Part shown: positions 25,992 through 33,094 of the stretch, piece after piece
How the letters are laid out: every line of letters begins with the position of its first letter
Numbering within the stretch: the stretch's first letter is position 1
DNA from: Streptomyces sp. Ru73
GTDB lineage: Bacteria; Actinomycetota; Actinomycetes; Streptomycetales; Streptomycetaceae
NCBI RefSeq assembly: GCF_002920575.1
Contig: NZ_PQSQ01000001.1
Coordinates: 1-64,000 of the forward strand
Length of the DNA stretch: 64,000 nucleotides
Reading direction: 5' to 3'
Position numbers and translations under genes: made by a program
Notes under the pieces: generated by a model
Told to the model about the DNA's origin: nothing
What the model saw: the letters and a program-made list of their open reading frames with translations, nothing else
Database searches by the model: none

Positions 25992-26020
25992 TGGGTGACC
26001 CGCTCGTTTTGCGTCACCCA
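25992..26020 (+). terminator. Hairpin after the desaturase
   Basis: A perfect 8-bp stem (TGGGTGAC at 25992-25999, GTCACCCA at 26013-26020) with a 13-base loop containing TTTT lies 25 bases after the desaturase stop. It is probably the terminator of the reductase/desaturase operon. Confidence 0.65.
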
Positions 26021-26055
26021 GCGAGGGTGAGGCCGCACAGGCGGGCGAGCCGAGC

Positions 26056-26480
26056 ATGCCGTGTTGGATGCCTCGCCGAAGGGACGGACACTCCGCGCTG
26101 GAGATGGGCGGGGCGCTGTGGTTCTTCTGGCTCGCCTGTGGTTACTTGGGGGAAGGCCGCCACTACCTCGACCGGGCCCTGCAGCGGTGCCCGGCATCGG
26201 GTCCGGTCCGCAGCAAAGGGATATGGACCAGCGGCGTGATCGCCATGGGGCAGGGCGACTCCGACACCGTCGCGCGGATGGCACAGGAGTTCCGGGCCGA
26301 CGCCGAGGCGGCAGCCGACCCGGCCTCGCTGATCGCCGCCGCCCACCTCGAAGGCACGCACCTGCTGCTGTGTGGGAAACCCGCGCAGGCTGCCACGGTC
26401 TTCGATGCGGTGCCGTACACCCAGGAGCACGGCGGTGCGTACACCGGGGCGCGCTTCCTGGCATGGATGGTACGCACGTA
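26056..26480 (+). pseudogene. Fragment of a TPR-containing regulator (AfsR/LuxR-like)
   Basis: An internal piece of a large ATPase/TPR regulator with neither start nor end. It reads ALWFFWLACGYLGEGRHYLDRAL and then LIAAAHLEGTHLLLCGKPAQA, which resembles the repeat region of Streptomyces NB-ARC/LuxR-type regulators. At about 26480 it is fused to an IS5-like transposase fragment on the opposite strand. It is best read as a relic left after recombination. Confidence 0.7.
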
Positions 26481-26484
26481 CGTC

Positions 26485-27050
26485 CACCCGCCAGCAGGTC
26501 TCGGCACGCGCAGCCGCCCCAGAACGGAGATCATCTGCGGGCTGTCGCCCCACTGCCCCGGGGTAGTCAGCAGGGCAAGCGGGCGTCGGCCACCCTCACT
26601 GGCCAGGTGGATCTTCATCGTCAGGCAGCCCCGGGAGCGTCCCAGGGCCTCATCCGGGCGGTGCCATGCGGGACGGGTTCGCTTGCCCGGGACCCGCGGC
26701 GCACGTTTCCGGGCGCCGGCGGCATGCTGGTGAGCCCGGCAGACGGTCGAGTCCACGCCGACCATGGACCAGTCGATCCCTCCCTCGGCATCCGTGGCAG
26801 CCTGAAGGGCCCGCAGAAATGTCTCCCAGGTACCGTCCGCCGACCAACTGCGATGACGGTCATACACCGTCTGCCACTTGCCGAACCGGGTCGGCAAGTC
26901 TCGCCACGGAACCCCCGTACGCAGCCGGAACAGAACCCCGTTGATCACCTCGCGGTGGCACTACTTCCACCGTCCACCCCGCCCGGTATTCCTCGGCAGG
27001 TGCGGCTCTAGACGAGCCCACTCCGCATCCGATAAGTCACCCCGGCCCAC
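26485..27050 (-). pseudogene. IS5-family transposase fragment
   Basis: N-terminal two thirds of an IS5-like transposase, related to the remnant at 17677. The opening GTG at 27050 gives GRGDLSDAEWARLEPHLPR. An in-frame TAG follows (about 26956), after which the frame continues with INGVLFRLRTGVPWRDLPT, SADGTWE, GVDSTVCRAHQHAAGARKR and LTMKIHLASEGGRRPLALL. It ends abruptly at about 26485, where it meets the TPR regulator fragment, so the catalytic C-terminus is missing. It is inactive. Confidence 0.8.
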
Positions 27051-27102
27051 ACTGCTGAGAACGATCCAGGATGCAGGCTGTCACCGACTCGCCAGACACG
27101 CC

Positions 27103-27990
27103 CTAGCGAGAGCCGGAGTCTCTCTGCTCCAGCTCATCCACCAGGTCATTGACGATCGACATCACGTCGGCCGGCAAGCCCTGAGCGCCGCCGCGGGCGC
27201 GTACGCGGCCCACCGCACCCCGCCGTGAGGCTGACAGCAGCCGCAATCCCTCGTAGACCTGTCGTGCCACCGCGTCGTCGGGCTGGAAGTACATTGGCGA
27301 GACGCCGAAGAAGGCGGCGAGCCCTTCCAGGACGAGCGGGGCGGCGTTCGTCTGCTCACCGGTTCGGAGGGTGCGCACGTCCTCTGCCGAGGCGACGTGG
27401 GCTTCGGCGTGCGCGTTCACCGCTTCGGCGATCTCGGCGTCCGAGGGCGGCTTCTGCTGGCCGGGGAACGAGCGCTCCAAAAGGAACGTGATCTTTTCTG
27501 CGAGGGAGCCGGGCGGTCCGCCGGCCGCGGTCTTGTCTTCTCCCGCAGCCTCCTCCTCGGCGTCTTGTGCCTTGGCGATCGACCGCTCCTGCGCGCGCAG
27601 CAGTTCTTCCTCGCTCACCCCGTAAGCGGCAGCGAGCGGCACGACGTACCGGTCCTTGAGGCGCCGCTCCCCGCGTTCGGCACCCCGGACGGGCCCAGCG
27701 CTCTTGGTTCCGAGAATCGCGCTCGTCTCTTTCTGGTACAGCCCTGCATCGCAGCGCAGGTCGGCCAGGTCCGGCAGCCCGGCGCGCGGAAAGAGATCGT
27801 CCAGGTCCCGTCCGAGCACTCTGGCCAGCGCGGGGAGCTTCTCCGGGTCCGGCGAGGTCGGGCTGTCCGCTTCCCAGCCGGCCACGGAGGACGTGGCCAC
27901 GCCGACGCCAGCTGCGACGTCGCCTTGCGACAGCTCCGCAGCGCGGCGCACCGCACGCAGGCGGCCTCTGTCGAAGTGGCGGGCAGGCAT
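27103..27990 (-). CDS. XRE-family regulator with several HTH modules
   Basis: 295-residue DNA-binding protein. Residues 8-65 are a clear XRE helix-turn-helix (LRAVRRAAELSQGDVAAGVGV, SSVAGWEADSP). A second HTH-like module follows at about 75-130 (CDAGLYQKETSAILG). A third, at about 160-235 (SDAEIAEAVNAHAEAH, PLVLEGLAAFFGVSPMYF), resembles EspR-like repressors. The end is a short helix. It is divergent from the replication operon. An inverted repeat and a plausible promoter lie just upstream, so it is a good candidate for the element's copy-number or transfer repressor; this is inferred. Confidence 0.8.
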   Translation of the reverse strand: MPARHFDRGRLRAVRRAAELSQGDVAAGVGVATSSVAGWEADSPTSPDPEKLPALARVLGRDLDDLFPRAGLPDLADLRCDAGLYQKETSAILGTKSAGPVRGAERGERRLKDRYVVPLAAAYGVSEEELLRAQERSIAKAQDAEEEAAGEDKTAAGGPPGSLAEKITFLLERSFPGQQKPPSDAEIAEAVNAHAEAHVASAEDVRTLRTGEQTNAAPLVLEGLAAFFGVSPMYFQPDDAVARQVYEGLRLLSASRRGAVGRVRARGGAQGLPADVMSIVNDLVDELEQRDSGSR

Positions 27991-27997
27991 CGGACCT

Positions 27998-28076
27998 CGT
28001 TTTTCACTGAACCGAAGGAATGTCGGCGCGTTGACTTTGTTGCTCTATCGGAATAGGTTCAGCCTAGCGAAAAACG
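27998..28076. promoter_or_regulatory. Inverted-repeat operator with rightward promoter
   Basis: Arms CGTTTTTC plus TGAACC (27998-28013) are repeated inverted as GGTTCA plus GCGAAAAACG (28056-28076). Between them, TTGACT (28031-28036) and TAGGTT (28054-28059) are spaced by 17 bases and form a plausible promoter facing the replication genes. The left arm lies immediately upstream of the XRE gene start at 27990. The layout fits a repressor that controls both itself and the operon to its right. Confidence 0.6.
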
Positions 28077-28441
28077 GAGTGGTCTGCACCCCGGGCTTCG
28101 TGTTGGTCGCGCCCGTCCTGTGGACTTCACGGGGTGGGTGCACGCCGTTACTCCTGCTGTTGCCGTTGGCGGGCGCGTGGAGCGATCCGGCGCCACGCGG
28201 TCTCGACCGAGGCAGTGCAGCCGGGAGGGGCTGTGCCCTGTTGCCGCAGGTGTCTGGCTCTGCGCACCCTGCGTCGATCGCCCGGGAATGTGTCGGGTTG
28301 GCGTCGGTGTGGGGCAACCCCCTCTAGCGGCTGGAGCGTTGACCGACCTGCGCATATGTTGCTGGTCCCTCGGCGAGAGCCGCCGAGGCAACGTCCGCGA
28401 GGAGCGCGACAACCACACCGAGCGTGCCGGAGGGAAACGCG

Positions 28442-28477
28442 CCCGGCGCCCGGAAGTAGCAGCTTCCGAGCGCCGGG
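28442..28477. repeat. 15-bp inverted repeat upstream of the replication operon
   Basis: CCCGGCGCCCGGAAG (28442-28456) and CTTCCGAGCGCCGGG (28463-28477) pair with one mismatch around a 6-base loop. A second small stem, CCCC-GAA-GGGG, follows at about 28485. It lies 100 bases before the first gene of the operon, within about 500 bases of otherwise gene-free sequence. It could be a leader attenuator or a protein-binding site. Confidence 0.6.
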
Positions 28478-28579
28478 ACGCCACCCCCGAAGGGGCGCGG
28501 ATTCATAACTGGGGCGGGTCGGCTGACCTTTTCGACGAGAGCGGCCGTCCCTCCCCACCTACGAGCGAGGAATTATCGC

Positions 28580-28813
28580 ATGCCCGACAACGCCCGGGGA
28601 GGGGCGTCCGCGGCCCTGCCCGCCGATGCACCCTGCGCCGGCATCCGCCAGCAGCATCTCGCCGAGCTGCTCGCCGACATGGCGCGCGGCACTTACACAG
28701 TGATGCGCGCCTTTTCACGACTGGACGGGGGCGAGCCGCACTACCTGAAGCCGGCCGCGGGGGAGATGAGGCCCGCGGTTGAGCAGCACGCTGTCGCTGC
28801 AAGGGGGCGCTGA
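28580..28813 (+). CDS. Small hypothetical protein, first gene of the replication operon
   Basis: 77-residue protein of unknown function. The central part is a likely helix pair (IRQQHLAELLADMARGTYTVM) followed by a short charged end. The ATG at 28580 has GCGAGG upstream. Its stop is only 2 bases before the initiator gene start, so the two are translated together. A regulator or accessory replication factor would fit the position, but there is no sequence evidence beyond size and location. Confidence 0.6.
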   Translation: MPDNARGGASAALPADAPCAGIRQQHLAELLADMARGTYTVMRAFSRLDGGEPHYLKPAAGEMRPAVEQHAVAARGR

Positions 28814-28815
28814 GC

Positions 28816-29775
28816 ATGGCGAGGATCCGTACGTTGAAGCCCGAGGCTTTTGCCTCGGAGTCGCTCGCCGAGGTGAGCGTCCACGCGGAGCGGACGTTCT
28901 TCGGACTGCTGACCCAGGCCGACGACCGAGGCCGCTTCCGGGACCAGCCCGCCGTCATCGCCGGGCTCCTGTGGTCCCTGCGCCCCGAGCACGGCCCGGT
29001 CGACGTCGAGGACGACCTGACCCAACTCGCCGCCGCTGGACTGATCTGCCGTTACGAAGGCCCCGATGCCAAGCGGTACCTGCACATCGTCACCTTCGCC
29101 CAGCACCAGCGGATCAACCGGCCCAGCGGCATCCGCCACCCCGGTTGCCCGGTCCACGACTCCGAGGACCCCGCCGCGCCGGATGCGACGCAGACTCCGG
29201 GAGCCCTCCGTGAGTCCTCACCGAAGGCTCATGGAGGACTCAGTGAGGGTTCAGTGAGTCCTCATGGAGCAGACCGTGAGCCTTCCGCGGACCGCGAAAC
29301 CGCAGGTCAGGAGACACTCACTGAGTACTCAGTGAGTCCTCACGGAGGAAGCAGTGAGCCCTCCGTGAGCCCTCATGGTCCGGATCTAGGACCTAGGAAC
29401 GTGGATCTAGGATCTTCCCCTTCGGGGGCCGCAAGCGCCCCCGCACCCGGCTCCGCCTCCACCCAGCAGCTCATCGGCGAGTACGCCGCCTCCTGCGCCC
29501 ACCGCCCACCGCAGGGTGTGCTCGGGCACCTGGGGCGCGAGGTCTCCAAGCTGCTGAAGGAGGGCATCGCGCCCGAGCACATCCGCGCCGGGCTGGCCCG
29601 CCACCGGGCGAAGGGTCTGCATCCGAGCACCCTGGCGAGTCTGGTGCACGAGGCGATGAACGCCACCGCTCAGCCCGGGAGCTTTGTGCGGCCGGAATCC
29701 GGGCCTACCGTGCGCGGTCACCGGGCCTGGGCCAACCCCGCCGACCCTGCCGCCGCCTACGCCGAGGAGCTGTGA
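28816..29775 (+). CDS. Replication initiator-like protein (DnaD/phage type)
   Basis: 319-residue protein. It opens MARIRTLKPEAFASESLAEVS, a start typical of phage and plasmid replication proteins with an N-terminal winged helix (TFFGLLTQADDRGRF, then LAAAGLICRYEG and YLHIVTFAQHQRINRPSG). A low-complexity linker (residues 125-210, including SVSPHG three times) is encoded by a cluster of DNA repeats. A C-terminal helical domain follows (LGREVSKLLKEGIAPEHIRAGL). The next gene is a DnaC-like loader, overlapping as TGATG, so the pair resembles lambda O/P. The initiator role is inferred from order and fold-like features. Confidence 0.72.
   Translation: MARIRTLKPEAFASESLAEVSVHAERTFFGLLTQADDRGRFRDQPAVIAGLLWSLRPEHGPVDVEDDLTQLAAAGLICRYEGPDAKRYLHIVTFAQHQRINRPSGIRHPGCPVHDSEDPAAPDATQTPGALRESSPKAHGGLSEGSVSPHGADREPSADRETAGQETLTEYSVSPHGGSSEPSVSPHGPDLGPRNVDLGSSPSGAASAPAPGSASTQQLIGEYAASCAHRPPQGVLGHLGREVSKLLKEGIAPEHIRAGLARHRAKGLHPSTLASLVHEAMNATAQPGSFVRPESGPTVRGHRAWANPADPAAAYAEEL
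29201..29375. repeat. Iteron cluster inside the initiator gene (candidate replication origin)
   Basis: Seven copies of GTGAG begin at 29210, 29243, 29254, 29276, 29332, 29354 and 29365. Steps are 33, 11, 22, 56, 22 and 11 bases, close to multiples of one helical turn. A perfect 20-bp palindrome, CTCACTGAGTACTCAGTGAG, lies at 29317-29336. GAGCCCTCCGTGAGYCCTCA occurs at both ends (29201-29220 and 29356-29375, one mismatch). Copies fall in different codon frames, so selection appears to be on DNA. Two GGATCTAGGA repeats follow at 29382 and 29403. Confidence 0.72.
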
Positions 29776-30482
29776 TGCGCGACCACGACGCCCAGCCCGT
29801 CGGCGGTCTCGCCCGCCGTCTGACCGGCATCCTCAAGGCCCGGGGCATCGACCCGAGGACACCGGTTGCCGACGAGGCCGAGCCCAGCCCCGCCCTGGAG
29901 GCGGCCCAGGCACGCATCCCGGCCCGCTACCAGGACGCCGTCGCCGACCACCCGGCCGTCACCGCCTGGGTGGACGAAGTCGCCGCCGCCGGACGCCGCG
30001 GCCCGGACGGAGCTCCGGGCATCGCCCAGGGGCGATCGCTGCTGATCGTCGGCACCACCGGCACCGGCAAGACCCACCAGGCGTACGGCGCCGTCCGGTC
30101 GCTGCTGGCCGCCGGTGTCCGCCTGCGGTGGAAAGCGACCACCGCCGCCGACCTGTACGCCGAGCTGCGGCCGCGGCCCGCCCACGACGGCGAACGCGAA
30201 CTGCAGGACCTGGCCCGCTGCCCGCTGCTGATCATCGACGACCTCGGTGCCGCCAAGGCGAGTGAGTGGACCGAGGAGATCACGATGCGGCTGATCGACC
30301 GCCGCTACACGCAGATGCTTCCGACCCTGGTGACCACCAACCTCGGCATGGCCGACCTCCGCGCCCACATTGGCGACCGCGTCGCCTCCCGGCTGACCGA
30401 GATGACCGACAAGGTCATCCTCGACGGCCCGGACCGCAGAAGGGCCATCGCGGCCGAGCGCCGCCGCCTCACCGCCGCCTGA
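29775..30482 (+). CDS. DnaC-like ATPase (helicase loader)
   Basis: 235-residue AAA+ ATPase of the DnaC/IstB type. Walker A is GTTGTGKTHQAYGA near residue 92, Walker B is LLIIDDLGAAKASEW near 155, and a sensor-like TLVTTNLG follows, with a C-terminal arginine region (SRLTEMTDKVILDGPDRR). It would load the replicative helicase at the origin opened by the upstream initiator. The ATG at 29775 overlaps the preceding stop as TGATG; a GTG one codon earlier is also possible. It sits in a tight operon, and its length is normal for plasmid and phage loaders. Confidence 0.85.
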   Translation: MRDHDAQPVGGLARRLTGILKARGIDPRTPVADEAEPSPALEAAQARIPARYQDAVADHPAVTAWVDEVAAAGRRGPDGAPGIAQGRSLLIVGTTGTGKTHQAYGAVRSLLAAGVRLRWKATTAADLYAELRPRPAHDGERELQDLARCPLLIIDDLGAAKASEWTEEITMRLIDRRYTQMLPTLVTTNLGMADLRAHIGDRVASRLTEMTDKVILDGPDRRRAIAAERRRLTAA

Positions 30483-30568
30483 CCGGCACCCCCGCACCTT
30501 CCTTCACGTACCACCCCGGGGCCGACGCCTGCCCGAATGCACCCCGGGGCCGTTCGGAGACCACACTC

Positions 30569-31123
30569 ATGCACCACTCTCAGCCCGCCGAGCCGCGCAC
30601 TCTCGGCGACTACACCTGGCACGACCACGCCGCCTGCCTGTCCACCCCGGCCAACCCGGTCGACCCGGAGATCTTCTTCCCTGAGCCGGATGAGATGGAC
30701 CGCATCCGCGCGGCCAAGGCCCTGTGCGAGCAGTGCCCGGTCCGCCAGACCTGCCTGGACGCCGCCTTGGAGGACGGCGACCGCGAAGGCATCCGCGGCG
30801 GAATGACCGAGGAGGAACGCGACCTTCTGCACCGCAACCTGCCCCACCGCCTGGACTACGCCCGCGTCAATGCCACCCTGGCCGGACGCGACATCCACCT
30901 GACCGATGCCGAACGGCGCGCGGTCACCCGCGCCGCCTACCAGGCCGGCATTCCGGCCGAGCGGCTCGCTTGGCTGCTGAAGGTCACCGAGGAGCACGCC
31001 GAGAAGCTCTACCGACAGGTCCGCCGCGAGATCCGCAACCGCTCGGTCAACCGCAAGAACAAGGCTGACCTGTCTCTGGCCACTGCCCAGGCCGACCACG
31101 ACGACCTCGGGGCGGCCGCATGA
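30569..31123 (+). CDS. WhiB-family iron-sulphur regulator with extended C-terminus
   Basis: 184-residue protein. The WhiB domain spans about 15-80, with cysteines in AACLS, LCEQCPVRQTC (giving the C, CxxC and C pattern for a 4Fe-4S cluster) and the GIRGGMTEEER turn. About 100 further residues form a predicted helix-turn-helix-like tail (AAYQAGIPAERLAWLLKV, then EKLYRQVRREI). WhiB proteins bind sigma factor region 4 and DNA in a redox- or NO-sensitive way. The ATG at 30569 has CGGAGA upstream; its stop overlaps the next start as ATGA. Its location inside a replication/transfer operon suggests it controls the element. Confidence 0.88.
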   Translation: MHHSQPAEPRTLGDYTWHDHAACLSTPANPVDPEIFFPEPDEMDRIRAAKALCEQCPVRQTCLDAALEDGDREGIRGGMTEEERDLLHRNLPHRLDYARVNATLAGRDIHLTDAERRAVTRAAYQAGIPAERLAWLLKVTEEHAEKLYRQVRREIRNRSVNRKNKADLSLATAQADHDDLGAAA

Positions 31124-32103
31124 CGCACACCGACGCCGCGCCGGTACGTATCACCGGCTGGGACCGGGCTGCCATTGTCACCCTGGGCGGGGCCGGCTGC
31201 GCGCTGTCCTACGACGCGCTGCAGCAGATGGCCGTCGCCATCCACATCCGTGGCCTGCTGACGTACCTCTTCCCCTTCGTCATCGACGGCTTTATCGGCT
31301 ACGGAGTGCGCGCGGTGCTGGTCATGCGCAGCGCCTCCCTCGGCGCCCGCTGCTATGTCTGGGCGCTGTTCGGCACCGCGACGGCGGCCAGCATCTGGGC
31401 CAACGCCCTGCACGCCGTCCGCCTCAACGACCACCCCAATGGTGGCGGTCTCCGGCTCGGTGACGTCACGGTCGGTGTGCTGTCCACCCTCGCGCCGCTG
31501 GCCCTGGCTGGCGCTGTCCACCTGTACATCCTCATCGCCCGCCGCGCCGGACAGCCCGGACACAAGGAGACGGCACTCGCAAGGGAGACCGCGAGTGTCC
31601 GGACGGAGCGTGGCACAGCTGTCCCGGACAGTCGGTCGGGTCGGGGTGTCCCGGACAGTCAACCCCCTGTCCGGCCGGTCACCGGTCAGCAGCCCTCCAC
31701 GCTGTCCGCCGGGGCCTCCGCCCGGCCCATGGGCATCCGTCCGGACGTCCTGGACGAAGAACCGGTCACCGCAGAATCCGAGCCGGTCAACGCTTCCAAG
31801 GGCGCTCCGGAGCAGGGGCGTCGGAACGCTGCCCCCAGTGGAGAGCCCGGCACCAGATCCGGGCACACCGCTCCCACCGATGTGCCTGCCTCGGAGAGCA
31901 CCAGCCCAGCCGCAGCCGCCGAAGCGGACGACCTGCTGCGGATCGCCCGCCGCGCGGTCGCCGACACCGGAAAGCTGACCCGCAAGGTGGTCGCCGACGC
32001 CGTCCGCGGACAGCAGATCCCGCTGTCCAATGACCGGCTGACCGAGCTGATGCAGCAGCTCCGCGCCGAGGCGGACAACCGGACGCTCCGGTCCACCGGC
32101 TGA
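31120..32103 (+). CDS. DUF2637-like membrane protein
   Basis: 327-residue protein. The first 150 residues hold four membrane segments: VTLGGAGCALSYDAL, LLTYLFPFVIDGFIGYGV, CYVWALFGTATAASIWA and VLSTLAPLALAGAVHLYIL. This is the pattern of DUF2637 proteins, common on actinobacterial plasmids and sometimes linked to plasmid spread. The rest is a disordered, Ser/Pro-rich linker with a short helical end (LLRIARRAVADTGKLTRKVV). It overlaps the WhiB gene as ATGA. A role in transfer or spread is inferred from context. Repeats of GTCCCGGACAGTC in the linker coding region are notable. Confidence 0.8.
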   Translation: MTHTDAAPVRITGWDRAAIVTLGGAGCALSYDALQQMAVAIHIRGLLTYLFPFVIDGFIGYGVRAVLVMRSASLGARCYVWALFGTATAASIWANALHAVRLNDHPNGGGLRLGDVTVGVLSTLAPLALAGAVHLYILIARRAGQPGHKETALARETASVRTERGTAVPDSRSGRGVPDSQPPVRPVTGQQPSTLSAGASARPMGIRPDVLDEEPVTAESEPVNASKGAPEQGRRNAAPSGEPGTRSGHTAPTDVPASESTSPAAAAEADDLLRIARRAVADTGKLTRKVVADAVRGQQIPLSNDRLTELMQQLRAEADNRTLRSTG

Positions 32104-32239
32104 CCGCGCGAAGTCATTCGGCGGACACCTCGCCCGGTCACTCCGGACACCGCTCAACCGGTCGCCGAGAGCAGGGTGTCCGCCGCGGCCCGGTCACTCC
32201 GCCCACCCCGACGTTCCTGTCCTCCGCAGAGGAGACCCT
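32104..32239. repeat. Repeat-rich intergenic region before the mobilisation genes
   Basis: GGCGGACACC (32120-32129) is inverted as GGTGTCCGCC (32175-32184). CCCGGTCACTCCG occurs twice in direct orientation (32133-32145 and 32189-32201), 56 bases apart. In a 136-base gap this density suggests protein binding sites, possibly for the relaxosome or a regulator. Confidence 0.6.
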
Positions 32240-32464
32240 GTGCGCACTACGCCGCCCACTACCGACGAGATCGACGCATGGATCGTTGTCCTGAGCGCCC
32301 ACGGCCATCTGCACCACGCCGAGCCCGGCCCCGATGGGGCCTGGACGGTCCGGCGCACACCGTCGAGTAGGCCACGCACGCTGCACCACCCCGTCCTCGC
32401 CCTCGACTACATCGCCGAGGTCCTGCGCGAGGCCCGCGTCGAAGCCGGAGACAACGCCCGATGA
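32240..32464 (+). CDS. Small hypothetical protein upstream of mobC
   Basis: 74-residue protein. The sequence DEIDAWIVVLSAHGHLHHAEPG and HPVLALDYIAEVLREARVEAGD suggests a small alpha/beta fold; I do not recognise a family. The GTG start at 32240 has GAGGA 7 bases upstream. The stop at 32464 overlaps the mobC start as ATGA, so it is co-translated with the mobilisation genes. Whether it takes part in DNA processing is unknown. Confidence 0.65.
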   Translation: MRTTPPTTDEIDAWIVVLSAHGHLHHAEPGPDGAWTVRRTPSSRPRTLHHPVLALDYIAEVLREARVEAGDNAR

Positions 32465-33090
32465 CGACCCCGAACGCCTCGGACACCCCACGCGAGGGGC
32501 ACCCGTCCGACCACCTGGAACGAGGCCGAGCAAGCTATACCTTGCGAAACTCCCTCACCGGCGGGGCCGGCGAGGGAGTTTCGCAAGGGCATGCCACTGC
32601 CTCAGGGGAGGCAGGGGAGGCCCGGCACCAGGGGGCGCCGGAGCTGGAGGCTGCGACCGAGGGCGGGTCGCAGCCGGAGGAGGGGAAGACGCCGCACGCC
32701 GTCGTCGAAACGCGTATGCGTCCGCGCCTGCGCCAGTCCCAGCAGCGCGACCGCGTACGCAGCGTCCGCCTGACCGCCGACGAACTCGCCGATGTCCAAC
32801 GGGCCGCTTCCACGATGGGGCTGCGGGTGGCCGGGTTTCTCGCCGACGCCGCGGTGGCCGTTGCCCGCGCCCAGGAAGGGCCCACCAGCTGGCTCATGAC
32901 GCAGCGGACCGTCGTCGAGGAGCTGATGAAGGCTTCCGCTCATCTGGCCCGGGTCGGCAACAACCTCAACCAGGTCGCCCGCGTGCTCAACAGCGGCGGC
33001 GACGCTGCGTATGCCGAAGACGCTGTCGCCCGCGTGCGGCGGGCAGCAGCTCGCGTCGAGACGGCTGCCACCGAGATCGCGAAGCGCTGA
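32461..33090 (+). CDS. mobC: MobC-like relaxosome accessory protein
   Basis: 209 residues. The C-terminal half is a MobC-type ribbon-helix-helix protein: VRSVRLTADELADVQRAAS, then MKASAHLARVGNNLNQVARVLN, the conserved family motif. MobC helps the relaxase melt and nick oriT. The first 80 residues are a low-complexity region whose DNA holds a long inverted repeat at 32541-32587. It starts by overlapping the upstream gene (ATGA), but an internal ATG at 32716 would give a MobC of more usual length. The relaxase gene begins 4 bases after the stop. Confidence 0.82.
   Translation: MTTPNASDTPREGHPSDHLERGRASYTLRNSLTGGAGEGVSQGHATASGEAGEARHQGAPELEAATEGGSQPEEGKTPHAVVETRMRPRLRQSQQRDRVRSVRLTADELADVQRAASTMGLRVAGFLADAAVAVARAQEGPTSWLMTQRTVVEELMKASAHLARVGNNLNQVARVLNSGGDAAYAEDAVARVRRAAARVETAATEIAKR
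32541..32587. repeat. Perfect 16-bp inverted repeat, candidate oriT
   Basis: CTTGCGAAACTCCCTC (32541-32556) and GAGGGAGTTTCGCAAG (32572-32587) are perfectly inverted around a 15-base GC-rich loop. The repeat lies at the start of mobC, directly upstream of the relaxase. An extended inverted repeat adjacent to mobC/mobA is the usual mark of an origin of transfer. The nick site cannot be read from sequence alone. The stem could also act as an mRNA structure that controls mobC translation. Confidence 0.72.
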
Positions 33091-33094
33091 AGCC

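Noticed and set aside
29201..29375. A CRISPR array or protein-level repeat
   Set aside because: Repeat units are too short and lack spacers, and they fall in different codon frames, so an iteron cluster fits better.
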